From Trissonchulus latispiculum (Eukaryota; Nematoda; Enoplea; Enoplida; Ironidae), in the NCBI GenBank assembly GCA_030248195.1, contig JASAND010019994.1:1-64000 (forward strand): a stretch of 64,000 nucleotides of DNA, in the 5' to 3' direction. The position numbers were made by a program, and so were the translations under genes. This document shows positions 24,101-35,204 of this stretch, one piece after another. Every line of letters starts with the position of its first letter. Positions within the stretch are counted from its first letter, which is position 1. Below the pieces are notes generated by a model. The model did no database searches. It worked only from the letters and a program-made list of their open reading frames with translations, and had not been told where the DNA came from.

Positions 24101-25851
24101 AATTGAGTATCTTTCCAGATTTTCCAGAAAAAGCAAGCAAAAGACGATTGGGCTAACGTTGGCATCTGGCTGGCTTATTTTTACTGGGGGGCCCACTCGG
24201 TGACCTTCCCTTATTCGAGGTCCCCCCATGAAATGCCCCCATAAATTCCGACCTCCCCCCATAACCCAAAAAATTGCCAAATTTTACCATTTTTACCCTA
24301 AATTTTCAAAAAGTTTTCCTGCTTCGCCGGATTTTTAACGAAATTGTCACTATTTTAGCCTAGAAACCACTTAAAATTAGTCAATTTTTAGCGATTCTTA
24401 CACATTTTACACAAAAACCGCAAAAATTCGAAAACATTTTCCAAAAAATGCCCCCCCCCATTCTTGGTCAGGCTCCCCCCATCGATGGGGGGCTCCCCCG
24501 ATGAAGCCCCCCATAAATTTTGGCCTAAAAATAAGCCAGTCTGGCAGTGTAGAAATAGTCGCCATTTGTTTGTACTCATTGCTAGATTTCAGTAGTTTTC
24601 TAATGTTAACCTTACAAGTTGTTGTTCAGTTTTTTACGTATACTGACAGACTGTTCGGCAAACTTGCATATTCATTTTATTGTCACAAAGTTGGTCACCA
24701 GGCTTAGAATCAAAATGCTCTCATTTCATTCCCCTTTACCATTCCATAGATGTTGATCTTTTGAGCACGTCTTGAACCAGAAATTCAAGTTCAAAGTTCA
24801 ATACTCAAATTTATGATGTTTTTGGAATTTAGAATTTTCTTCTGTTTTTCAGGGAGCCCAGTCTTGTGTTGGCTCAAAAGCAACAGCAACAACAACAACA
24901 GCAACAGCAATTCAGCACCACGCCAGCAGGACCCGAAACAGGGGGTGCTGCCGAAGCACAAGGTCCAGGGACCCTTCCAGCTTCCCTTGGCGTGGTTCAG
25001 CCAGACTCCCTACTGGGTGAATTTATGGAGCCGGACCTGGGAGGTCCTACATCCCTCCAACAGCCTACGACTGACGGTCTTGACGTCGAAGGAGATCAAT
25101 TTTTGGCTCCCCAGCCTGACAACTCACCGCACTCTTCGGCCGACGTTCAGGAACTGATTTCTTCCTCTTCATCTTCCCCATCTTTGATGGGGGGTCCGGA
25201 ACCAACAACTCCCCTGGATGTGCCAGCTGTCCCGATAGAGGCAGATGCTCCTATGGAGGTTGATGTGAGTGTCTGACTTTGTGCAGTTCAAATTTTGTTA
25301 CTCATTTATTTACAATGTCAGGAAAATGATTTTATTGATATTTCTATGTCTCCGTTTGTTAACTTTCACTACATTTCCCCGTTACATAGATGACAGTTTC
25401 ATGATTGTTTGCTTAACTAACAAGTACTAATGTTTACTTAACTTAAATTTTTTCTGAAAAATTTCAGTCAACCCCGTCGATTGATATTGCCGGCACTACA
25501 GACGCTTCAACAGCATCGGCAGCAGCAACAACAACAGCAGCCGATGTGATTCGTGAATTTCTGACCATAAACGAGGAACCGGAACCGGAACCAGAACCTT
25601 TGGCTGATGAAAATCCGGTTTCTGAACTAATTTCGGCTTCTGAAAATCAGGGACCATCGGAACCTCAACCTGATGCCGAAGAGGGCCAGACTGACGTTGG
25701 CGCTGTGGGTGGTCCTCCCAGCGCTGTGGGTGGTCCCGCTGCCACCACATCGACCACCACAGTGCTGTCAGAGTTTGAACACCTGGCCCGGGAGGCCCAG
25801 GAACAGCTGTTGGCCCTCTCCCATGAGGCTGAGCAGATGGATCAGACCTAG
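251..25851 (+). CDS. Large multi-C2H2 zinc-finger / RGG protein, 15-exon gene model, 5' incomplete
   Basis: Coding exons are 251-2979, 3617-3803, 5558-6084, 6272-6339, 7190-7315, 7871-7956, 8510-8757, 12221-12857, 13516-13895, 14648-14825, 15687-15924, 16249-16487, 18046-18272, 24853-25264 and 25468-25851. Every junction uses AG/GT and every phase agrees. The total is 6666 nt, 2221 codons plus TAG. Several C2H2 fingers are completed only by splicing (exons 2/3, 10/11), which independently proves the joins. I count about 23 fingers, mostly C-x2-C-x12-H-x3/4-H, in singles and pairs rather than one long TGEKP-linked array. An RGG tract suggests RNA or protein contacts as well as DNA binding, so a nuclear protein is likely (inference). 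The start codon lies upstream of the window. I do not recognise an orthologue. Confidence 0.9.
983..1711 (+). other. Tandemly duplicated about 100-residue domain inside exon 1
   Basis: Two copies (about 983-1288 and 1409-1711) are separated by an acidic linker. Shared positions in order: a YGG motif, VRRL, R-x2-I, RLA-x-YG, QY, PT-x2-D-x-LP, SV, RD-x-R, MR, then G-x2-RDQ-x-E with an Ala/Leu tail. Roughly 40% of positions look shared. It is rich in Arg, Leu and Tyr and probably helical. I know no named domain with this pattern. Confidence 0.75.
2615..2780 (+). other. RGG/GAR-rich tract in the zinc-finger protein
   Basis: About 50 residues of repeated GRGRG and RGG units encoded by GGTCGTGG-type codons. 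Such tracts are known to bind RNA and to be arginine-methylated. This is an unusual partner for dispersed C2H2 fingers. Confidence 0.8.
2980..3616 (+). other. Intron 1 of zinc-finger gene
   Basis: AT-rich, starts GTATGT and ends TTCCAG. It contains short G-runs (near 3020 and 3287) but no element that I can delimit. Confidence 0.7.
3617..3803 (+). CDS. Zinc-finger gene, exon 2
   Basis: Acceptor TTCCAG|AT, donor CAT|GTAAGT. The first base completes an Arg codon from exon 1, and the exon ends in phase 0. It encodes an acidic stretch, one complete finger (C-x2-C-x12-H-x4-H) and the first half of a second finger (CPDC...RKRH), which is completed in exon 3. Confidence 0.88.
4207..5462. mobile_element. 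piggyBac-like MITE with TTAA ends, in intron 2
   Basis: Both ends read TTAA followed inward by a run of nine G then TCCA (left 4207, right ending 5462 in reverse complement). Similarity continues inward for about 60 bp with a shared CTCATTTTCACA segment. The interior is itself an imperfect foldback: TACTGTGTCACTGTGGAATT near 4990 recurs inverted near 5170. There is no coding sequence. TTAA ends fit piggyBac-type insertion; the family assignment is inferred. Confidence 0.65.
5558..6084 (+). CDS. Zinc-finger gene, exon 3
   Basis: Acceptor TTTTTTAG|GAG in phase 0; donor AAGAG|GTAGGA, ending phase 2. The first residues (ELVIHLKVH) finish the finger begun in exon 2. Then come two complete fingers (CADC...H-x4-H and CDLC...HMRLAH), separated by a Pro/Ala/Ser-rich linker, and one degenerate finger whose two cysteines are adjacent (WGCCGEVF) but which keeps both histidines. 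Confidence 0.9.
6272..6339 (+). CDS. Zinc-finger gene, exon 4 (68 nt)
   Basis: Microexon-sized. Acceptor GATTTCAG|G, donor TTAG|GTATGG. It encodes exactly one C2H2 finger (CEEC, 12 residues, HMRTH), with phase 2 in and phase 1 out. It holds no ATG-initiated ORF of its own, and is supported by the finger signature and phase agreement on both sides. Confidence 0.85.
6340..7189 (+). other. Intron 4 of zinc-finger gene
   Basis: AT-rich with C-runs near 6388 and G-runs near 6634. No open frame or delimitable repeat seen. Confidence 0.6.
7190..7315 (+). CDS. Zinc-finger gene, exon 5
   Basis: Acceptor TTATTAAG|GT completes a Gly codon; donor GAGG|GTAAAC, phase 1 out. It encodes a variant finger with C-x2-C followed by a longer 16-residue spacer and then HMEMH, and an acidic tail. 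Confidence 0.8.
7871..7956 (+). CDS. Zinc-finger gene, exon 6 (86 nt)
   Basis: Acceptor TTTGTCCAG|GC, donor TTAGAG|GTAAAA. It encodes 28 strongly acidic Ser/Glu/Asp-rich codons without a finger, linking two finger groups. Phase 1 in and 0 out agree with both neighbours. Confidence 0.8.
7957..8509 (+). other. Intron 6 of zinc-finger gene
   Basis: Contains a fragment (about 8318-8400: ACATGTGCAGGAG followed by G- and C-runs) related to the segment near 43275-43370, probably remnants of one repeat family. Otherwise featureless. Confidence 0.5.
8510..8757 (+). CDS. Zinc-finger gene, exon 7
   Basis: Acceptor GTCTTCTAG|GGC in phase 0; donor GTCG|GTAAGA, phase 2 out. It carries an acidic start, a C2H2 finger (CPVC...HWRLH) and a C2HC-type finger in which the last ligand is Cys (CQHC...HALYC). 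Confidence 0.9.
9620..10020 (+). repeat. Tandem array A, 163-bp unit, copy 1
   Basis: The landmark TTGCTG before CTGGTTCCACTT recurs at 9652, 9815 and about 9978, spacing 163 bp. Each unit contains GTTTTCTGGTGCGCCCAGCT and GGTCGGTACCGACTTCC-like segments. Confidence 0.85.
10021..10795 (+). repeat. Tandem array B, 146-147-bp unit, copy 1
   Basis: GGTACCAAATGAAAGCCCT recurs five times (GTACC at about 10071, 10217, 10364, 10511, 10658), each unit ending in a GTGGGGTGGGGTGGGGACTTA tract. The sixth unit breaks off at about 10800. Confidence 0.9.
10881..11668. mobile_element. 788-bp MITE with 184-bp near-perfect terminal inverted repeats
   Basis: 10881-11064 and 11485-11668 are reverse complements starting ACAAGAACCAAAAATGCTCC and appear identical or nearly so. 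The 420-bp core has no convincing ORF. The flanks share only AA, so the superfamily is undetermined. Arm identity suggests recent activity. Confidence 0.85.
12221..12857 (+). CDS. Zinc-finger gene, exon 8
   Basis: Acceptor TCCCGTTTAG|C finishes an Arg codon; donor GAC|GTAGGT, phase 0 out. It encodes a Pro/Ala/Ser-rich region and one finger (CQTC...HMKTH). The 3.4-kb intron before it carries the satellite element and the 788-bp MITE. Confidence 0.88.
13215..13357. mobile_element. 143-bp hAT-like MITE in intron 8
   Basis: Ends GAGGGGGCGT and ACGCCCTT, flanked by an exact 8-bp duplication GCTTGTTT (13207-13214 and 13358-13365). 8-bp duplications and AGGGGCGT ends are typical of hAT elements. 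Confidence 0.7.
13516..13895 (+). CDS. Zinc-finger gene, exon 9
   Basis: Acceptor CTGTTTTAG|CGT in phase 0; donor CATCG|GTAGGT, phase 2 out. It encodes an Ala-rich stretch and one finger (CQHC...HRKQNH) followed by a basic tail. Confidence 0.9.
13896..14647 (+). other. Intron 9 of zinc-finger gene
   Basis: AT-rich. A small inverted pair around CTGGGAGGT near 14450-14520. No gene seen. Confidence 0.6.
14648..14825 (+). CDS. Zinc-finger gene, exon 10
   Basis: Acceptor TGTTTCAG|T completes an Arg codon; donor GTGAG|GTGCGT, phase 0 out. It holds two complete fingers (CVVC...HIRLRH, CQDC...HAVSH) and the start of a third (YQCE), finished in exon 11. Confidence 0.9.
14969..15066. repeat. 98-bp foldback repeat in intron 10
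   Basis: AGATTAGGACTAA at the left end is matched inverted by TTAGTCCTAATCT at the right, with pairing continuing inward through TGAGGACTA. It is a tiny foldback MITE or a hairpin. Confidence 0.6.
15687..15924 (+). CDS. Zinc-finger gene, exon 11
   Basis: Acceptor TTTTTCAG|GAT in phase 0; the first residues (DCNLSFF) complete the finger begun with CE in exon 10. Two more fingers follow (CSVC...HMLEDH and CRHC...HAWRMH). Donor AAGG|GTAGGG, phase 1 out. Confidence 0.92.
16249..16487 (+). CDS. Zinc-finger gene, exon 12
   Basis: Acceptor ACATTTTAG|CA completes an Ala codon. Two fingers (CGLC...HLWRH, CRVC...HLRQEH) and an acidic tail. The donor CGG|GTTATA is weak but is the site that gives phase 0 to exon 13; a slightly different 3' edge is possible. 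Confidence 0.8.
16629..17887. mobile_element. 1259-bp hAT-like element in intron 12
   Basis: Ends CAGGGTGGGTTTTTTTC and the inverse of CACGGTTTTTTGGAC, with an exact 8-bp duplication TGGAATAC (16621-16628, 17888-17895). Sub-terminal copies of GTGGGCAAA occur on both sides (about 16660-16700, 17798-17862). No transposase frame. Confidence 0.75.
18046..18272 (+). CDS. Zinc-finger gene, exon 13
   Basis: Acceptor TTTTGTAG|GAC in phase 0; donor CTAAG|GTGCAG, phase 2 out. Two fingers (CYIC...HVWSQH, CPTC...HEARAH) with a Pro/Arg linker. The frame lacks an internal ATG. These are the last fingers of the protein. Confidence 0.88.
18641..18830 (+). repeat. Direct tandem duplication, period 95 bp
   Basis: Two copies starting GGTCGTAGAATCGAAGTTTC at 18641 and 18736, nearly identical, directly abutting the iteron array at 18841. 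Confidence 0.85.
19187..19280 (+). repeat. CCGGGTCA motif cluster
   Basis: Starts CAGAGATGAAACC, like the hAT-type ends elsewhere in the window, followed by repeated ACCGGGTCACCGGGTCA. A related fragment lies at about 22052-22072 in the same orientation. Possibly a truncated element end. Confidence 0.4.
19375..20990 (+). mobile_element. Hairpin-plus-satellite element, copy 2 (intron 13)
   Basis: The same 11-bp stem hairpin (19375-19400) with loop GGCA instead of GGTA. Then come TGCGCA-rich sequence, the CACTTTCCGTTAAAAAGTT phrase, array A (TTGCTG landmarks at 20086, 20249, 20412, period 163) and array B (GTACC at 20505, 20652, 20798, then a decayed unit near 20945). It lies inside the iteron-bracketed segment. 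Confidence 0.7.
21117..21154. repeat. (TA)n microsatellite
   Basis: About 19 uninterrupted AT dinucleotides. Confidence 0.9.
22612..22870. mobile_element. Decayed copies of the AAGAGTACATAATA MITE family
   Basis: AAGAGTACATAATATAAGAG at about 22612 and AAGAGTACATAATGG near 22720 are followed by the family internal sequence (TGTTATCAGAGC, CTAACGACCCACC). It matches the complete copy at 30452-30836 but is rearranged, and no right end is seen. Confidence 0.55.
24170..24539. mobile_element. 370-bp MITE in intron 13
   Basis: Inverted ends CTGGCTTATTTTTA, with C- or G-runs inside and a 5-bp flanking duplication TCTGG (24165-24169, 24540-24544). Confidence 0.6.
24853..25264 (+). CDS. Zinc-finger gene, exon 14
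   Basis: Acceptor TGTTTTTCAG|G completes an Arg codon after a 6.6-kb intron; donor GAT|GTGAGT, phase 0 out. It encodes a polyglutamine run (CAA/CAG, about 24884-24912) and a Pro/Ser/Asp-rich acidic region without fingers, in the style of a transactivation domain (inference). Confidence 0.88.
25468..25851 (+). CDS. Zinc-finger gene, terminal exon 15
   Basis: Acceptor AAATTTCAG|TCA in phase 0; ends MDQT then TAG at 25849-25851. Ala/Thr-rich start, Glu-Pro repeats and a likely helical Leu/Glu-rich C-terminus. A hAT-like MITE starts 30 bp after the stop. Confidence 0.9.
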   Translation, partial: STPSIDIAGTTDASTASAAATTTAADVIREFLTINEEPEPEPEPLADENPVSELISASENQGPSEPQPDAEEGQTDVGAVGGPPSAVGGPAATTSTTTVLSEFEHLAREAQEQLLALSHEAEQMDQT

Positions 25852-25881
25852 GTAGGAGACTGGACCCTGGAGACAATTTAG

Positions 25882-26352
25882 TAGTGTTGTTTCAGTAGCC
25901 GATTTTAGTTTCAGTTTCAGTTTCAGTCGGTGGCTCGAAATAATTTCAGTTTCAGTTTCAGTCGGCGGGCCAAAATAGTTTCAGTTTCAGTTTAAGTTTC
26001 AGTCGGTAACGTAAAATAATTTCAGTTTCAGTTTTAGTTTCAGTCGGAGTTTCAGTTTCAGTTCGCTTTAAAAACAAAGGTTTCCAGCTCTCTGAGTTAA
26101 TATAAAGAACAATTTAATGTTTATTCACCCTCTCTTACAGTAAACTTAACAGAATCGAAGCTCAAAACCTTAAAAATTTCAAGATTTAAGGAAAGACTGA
26201 AACTAGTTTCAGTCCGAGTTTCAGTCTTTTACCCAATATAGTTTCAGTTTCAGTTTCAGTCGGCTGCCTAAAAATGTTTCAGTTTCAGTTTCAGGTCTCT
26301 TCTCAAAATAGTTTCAGTTTCAGTTTCAGTTTCAGTGACTGAAACATCACTA
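25882..26352. mobile_element. 471-bp hAT-like MITE filled with TTTCAG repeats, in the 3' UTR
   Basis: Ends TAGTGTTGTTTCAGT and inverted TAGTGATGTTTCAGT; exact 8-bp duplication CAATTTAG (25874-25881, 26353-26360). The interior has about 27 plus-strand TTTCAG hexamers, often in threes followed by TCGG. Only the outer 15 bp are inverted. Confidence 0.85.
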
Positions 26353-26385
26353 CAATTTAGGCCTAAGTTATTATGTATGTACTGG

Positions 26386-26628
26386 CACTAGCGTAGCCAG
26401 AAAAAATTTCGAAAGGGGCCAAGCTAAAAAATTTCCGATTCTTTTGCTGCAACCGAGCTGAAAAGGAAATTTTAGCTCAAATTAGTGCTATTTGGGTAAT
26501 TTTAGTGAACAATAGCACCACAGGCGAATTTTTTCGAGAAATATTAACCTTATGCTGCTACGAGGCATTAATAATTTTCCTTTTGTCTCTGATTTCGGAG
26601 GGGACATGTCCCCCTGGCTACGCCCCTG
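26386..26628. mobile_element. 243-bp hAT-like MITE in the 3' UTR region
   Basis: Ends CACTAGCGTAGCCAG and inverted CAGGGGCGTAGCCAG; exact 8-bp duplication TGTACTGG (26378-26385, 26629-26636). Only 25 bp from the preceding element. Confidence 0.8.
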
Positions 26629-26636
26629 TGTACTGG

Positions 26637-28480
26637 TAATTTTTGAGAGGAGAAGGGAGGTTGGGAGGTCTTAGGTCACTTTGCGGCAAGCCAAGTTTTT
26701 CGGAAGTCTTCAGCTTTCAGGGTTAACTCCTCAGACATTTCTCAGTTCTGAGATAAAAGGTACATAAAATGTGATAATTTAGGAAAAATTCATTTTTAGC
26801 CTAGTATTGTTGGTAGTAGCATTAGTTTTTTAGCATTTTAGCATTTCCTGCTAGAAGTAAGAAGGTATTTTGATTACAGAGTAAGATGACCCTACCTTGT
26901 GAAAGTTCAGAATTTCTTACGAAAATGACAATCCTTTTGATGGGAAGGAAATAATAAATTTACTGGGAAAATTTGAGTGTTTTTTAATGTGTCACGATAC
27001 TCCAAAAATAGATATCTGGTCGATAGTTTTTAAGCTGTAATTGTTGAAATTCAGAACCAAGGTAGAAGTCGGGTCTGGTTTACAGTCAACTAACTAAACC
27101 ATTATCAGGATGAGTTAAGTGTTTTTGATTTCGTACGGTTTTTCTTTATTTTTCCTTATAATTCGTTCGACTTTCGATCGACGTTATGACTCTAATCAGT
27201 CCTTGTGCTATTTTCTTGTGCTTCCCGCGCAGTACACCACTACACACACTGCTTTATAGCTGTACTGTTTTTATTTTAGGTTTTAGAAGCGAAGCTGGTA
27301 GTTTGGTTTTGGACCTGCTGAAAAGTTAAGCCTCAGACATCGAAATGATGTTTTCGTATGTGGATCCGGAACAGATTGAACAGTTTTAATGCAGATATGG
27401 TCTCAGTGTTTTGTGTTGTATTGTGCTGTATTGTATTAATTTGACGCTTCACCGTATTTGTTACTGGCTGTTTCTGATTTTAATTTTGTTGTCTCGCTTG
27501 TTAATAATAATAATAATAATCAAAATACGTTAATAGTTTTGCGGTATTATAGTGTGAACTAACTTTGTTTTTAAACTGTCATAATTTTAATACGCATTTT
27601 ACCTATACTATTTGACAGAAATAAGTATTTTAGTTTCTGGGCTATGGAATATGATGTATTGTGGGCAGTGTTGTAGTTTCTTAATATCTGATTCAATTTG
27701 CTTGAATATAACTTAATAGGCGGTTATGCTAATTTCTCAATTCTCAGGTATATTATATCTCGAATTAATAAGCCTTGCTTGCTAGGTGTTAGCAACGTTT
27801 GTATGTATGTAGTTTTGTCTTGCTCTGCTTGCTTGGTGTACTAACCTAATGTTATGCTGGTATATATGTTTAAAACTTTGTTTTTACTTGTTTTGTGGCT
27901 ATTGTTTTGTCTAATTCGTAACATACTCTTTCGATTTCTTATTCTGGTTTGGATTGCATTGTTGAGAGGTATTTAGTGAAAACGATCTATACCTAATTTT
28001 TGTTATATTTCTTTGAATTCGATCTGCTGATATTTTAACTGTAAAATTTCGTAGTTGTGAAATTTTTGATGGTTGCAAAGATTTTGTTTGTATCGTTGTG
28101 TAACACAATTTTCTGATTGCGTTACCTGATTTTATTCTGCTTATTACGTGTAGTTTATGATTTTTGATCTGTCATACCTATGTCTGACTGTTTCTTGTAA
28201 TTTTACCGTACCGTTGGTTAATTTGATATTTTTGACACGTCATTGACTTTTGTGTTAGTGTGCAATGCTTGCTGTTTTGAACAAACTAATGCATTTGAAT
28301 GACTTAATAAAACTCATGTGTTGCGTGGTAACCATTTAGATTTTTCGATTTTATGTTTCAATATTGAGAAAACGTAGTGATAGCGTTAATTACCTGGTTT
28401 ATTTCGCTAAGAATATTGTTGAGTGCCGGTCTATCTGTTATTCCTGTCGGGTCAAAAGCCGTCTAAGGAATAAGTAATGG
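26637..28480 (+). other. Probable 3' UTR and intergenic DNA
   Basis: AT-rich, no coding signal. AATAAA occurs at about 26952 and again at about 28306 (TTAATAAAACTC). Either could end the zinc-finger transcript; I cannot choose. Confidence 0.4.
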
Positions 28481-28591
28481 TCGTGGTATTAGCAAGAGTA
28501 CATAATACATAAGAGTATGACAGCTTCTTATCGTTTGGCTCCGCCCCTCTTGCAAGTATCAGTAACAGGTTTCCTTACATGGGGCGGGTGG

Positions 28592-29539
28592 TAGTGTTGG
28601 GATTGGCCGAAAATTTCCATGGTTGGCTTGGCTTGGCTTGGCCGGAGATTGAAGTTGGCCGGCCAATTGGCCGTTGGCCGTTGGCCGGCCAACGGCGAAT
28701 GGCCAACGGCCAATTGGCTGGCCGTTGGCCGTTGGCCGGATGCCGGCCAATGGCCGTTGGCCGGCCAATGGCCCAGGGCCAACTGGTTGGCCGTTGGCCG
28801 CTCGTTGGCCGTTGACTGTTTCTTGGCCGTAAGCTATTGGCCGTTCTTTAGCTGTGGCGAGCTGGAATTTTCTATTTTTATTCGTCTACCGTGCTTAATT
28901 AGGCGTCAACTTAATTAAACTTTATTTCAATAGTACAATTTACAATTTACAGTATTTGTAAAATAGTTTTTCCAAACATTTAGCTCCAACCCGCGATAAC
29001 TCTGCTTTAATTTTGCTGGAGGACCACATTAAAGTGATGAGACGTTCACCGCCAGACAAATTTAGAAACTGCGTTGTTAGCACACTTAAAATTTGCATGC
29101 AATTAGCAAATTTAATTGTAAAATAACATAACGATAAAAATTGTCAACATCTAAGTGGAAATCTGTAGCACTGTATCTAATGTAACGTTTATACAACAAC
29201 ATGCTTACGATATTATGCAGCAAAATTAAGTTTTCAACACAGTTAACGCACAGGATCAGTAAATTTGTGCTTGGCCAGCACTCGGCCATTGGCCAGCCAA
29301 CGGCTAACGGCCAGCCAGTTGGCCGTTGGCCGTTGGCCGTTGGCCGGCCAACGGCCATTGGCCGGCCATCGGCCAACGGCCAGCCAATTGGCCGTTGGCC
29401 ATTGGCCATTGGCCGGCCAACGGCCAATGGCCGGCCAAGCCAACTGGCCGAGATTTTCTCGGCCAACGGCCAATGGCTTGGCCGGCCAATGGCCGGCCAT
29501 TGGCCAGCCATTGGCCGCACCGGCCAATGCACAACACTA
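28592..29539. mobile_element. 948-bp hAT-like element with GGCCGTTGGCC arrays
   Basis: Ends TAGTGTTG (left) and CAACACTA (right), exact 8-bp duplication GCGGGTGG (28584-28591, 29540-29547). Both arms (about 28655-28830 and 29270-29530) are almost entirely TTGGCC-based units in both orientations (GGCCGTTGGCC, GGCCAACGGCC, TTGGCCGGCCAA). The 420-bp core is AT-rich and non-coding. Confidence 0.88.
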
Positions 29540-30451
29540 GCGGGTGGTATTCCCGTCTTGGACTCTTGTTGGCCCCATTAGACATCAATAGTACATAATG
29601 ATAACAAGTAAGAAGTTTAGAATTTAGTAGTAGAAAGAGAAGTTAGCAGTGGAAAGTAGTTTAGAAAGTGGGCATAGCAAGGGATAGCGGTAGTTTTAGC
29701 ATATTTGGAAACAGGATTCTGCTTGGAGTTGGTTTTGTTTATTGGCTGACGGACTGTTGACAGATAATATAGCCGGCCGCCGGAACCTGGCTAGCCGTTC
29801 TAAAAAATTCTCCGACCGGATCGGACATAAAATGGTGACCGGACACTGGTCATAGGACGCTAAAAGGTATATACTATGCTATGGTATACTTCAGTCTATG
29901 GTATATACTTAGATAACAGAATCTGGTAGTCTGACTCTGTTTTGTGACCCACCCTCCCAAATCGCAGGAGCCTTGTCAGAAGATTGAATTATTCTTTCGG
30001 CCCAATACGTTCCAATCGGATCGGAAGTAATGTAGGCTTTAGCGACTCTCCCCATCAGGAGAATGTTTGAATGTTCTGGATGAAGGCTCCTTACGCAACG
30101 CAGAGACGAAGAGAAGCCTGGTGGCTTGCAAGCAGACGTTCGTAGACGAGCGTCAACGCACGTATGTAAGCGTTTGCGTACGTCTGTGTGCGTGAATCCG
30201 TTACAGTGGGTTTTACGCTAACGGAATGTTACATTTGGAGGTTCGAGGCGTTGGAGGCAGTGTTCGTGCGTCTCTGAGCGTTTACGACTATGAAACCACC
30301 TTCACCCATATTGTTACATAAGTAAATAACGACCATTTTCATGCACCTAATTTATTTTTCCCTTGGTGCCACACCCCAGTTGCTTTCGCGAGAAGGTGTA
30401 ACGCCAGACCGAATTCTTGCTCAGACAGAATTTATTTTGTATACCTAATAT

Positions 30452-30836
30452 CAAGAGTACATAATATAAGAGTGTGCCACTAGGCAGTAGGCACACTCTA
30501 TGTTATCAGAGCGAAAACTATGCTCTGCTCGCTAACGGCCCACCCCCCCGCAAATTAGACCCTTCACTTCAAAGAATTTTGTGCGCTATGTTTGTGTTCT
30601 AAAGTTCGAACCAGGCACAAAATTCGCGCACGCTCTGCTTGTGTTTTCGAGCTTAAGCACATAAACATAGAGCGAGTGAGCGTACCCCCGTTTCGACTAG
30701 GTACTGATTTGCGGGGGGGGTCACTAGGGTCTGATTGGCGGGGGGGGGGGGTGGGCCGTTAGCGAGCAGAGCATAGTTTTTGCTCTGATAAGAGAGAGCT
30801 TGCCTAGTGGCATACTCTTATCATTATGTACTCTTG
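30452..30836. mobile_element. 385-bp MITE, family with 7-bp target duplication (copy A)
   Basis: Ends CAAGAGTACATAAT and inverse. About 115 bp of each end pairs (GTGTGCCACTAGGCA, GAGCATAG, GCTAACGGCCCACC). Exact 7-bp duplication CTAATAT (30445-30451, 30837-30843). Confidence 0.85.
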
Positions 30837-31003
30837 CTAATATAAATAAACCTGACTACCTTAAGTTTTAGCTGTCGAGTGTCGACAATACTGATACTAT
30901 AATTTGTGGGAATATAGTCCATTGGTATTTATGTTGCTATTTCACTCAATGAAAAGAGTAAATGTAACTTGCAATACGGATTTATTTGTTTTCAGGATTC
31001 GAA

Positions 31004-34567
<3,564 letters not shown>

Positions 34568-34922
34568 CAGAGTTATATAAGGGGCGGATTAAATTTTAAT
34601 TTAATTTCATTTTAGTTAAATCCTAAGAGTCATACGAAAAAGTTAAAACAGTGAAAGGTTGGCACGAAAAGATGTTAAATTTCTGCATTTAACTCTGCTT
34701 TACTTTGTCTTGAAACCTCACCAATGAACGCATGTGCGATATGCTACCTATAGTATCAATATGAGTGCTAGCAAGAGTCTTGTAATCTTATGTTTGGAAG
34801 GTCCATGACTTGCTGCTTTTAGTGTGCTCCAAAGATGAGCTCAACTTGTGTTACTGTCTCTGCACATTTTTATTTTAAATTTCTAAATCGACCAAAACAG
34901 ACATTTTTCCCAAAATTTGGCA

Positions 34923-34928
34923 AATAAA
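34923..34928 (+). terminator. Polyadenylation signal AATAAA
   Basis: First canonical hexamer downstream of the membrane-protein stop. Confidence 0.5.
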
Positions 34929-35132
34929 GTTTTATTTATATCGGAAAAATGCAAGAAACAGCATTGTCGCGCCAAATGCAGCAAGTGATGGACTTTCCAT
35001 CAAGTTACAGCTTATGAAGCGTCGTACCAGTCATCAGTAGCAAGCTGTTATTCGAGTTGTCAATGTTTTCTTTGACAGAGAGAAGGCTTTCCTTCACTTG
35101 GGTGAAGTTAAACTTAAGCTTGGCTCGATTGT

Positions 35133-35204
35133 GTCTGGCTGGCTTAATCTGTACAGCTTTGGCGTAGCTCACCAAAGGTTGTGAGTTCGATGCTCACCTC
35201 AGAC
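35133..35204 (+). repeat. tRNA-like sequence (SINE head or tRNA pseudogene)
   Basis: T-arm GTGAG-TTCGATG-CTCAC, anticodon-like stem TTTGG/CCAAA with a 9-nt loop, A-box-like TGGCTTAATCTG, acceptor stem only partly paired (GTCTG/CAGAC). Not a functional tRNA by eye. Confidence 0.5.

Noticed and set aside
28528..29588. Overlapping ORFs in many frames over the GGCC arrays
   Set aside because: Repeat-driven open frames inside a MITE (six frames open at once).
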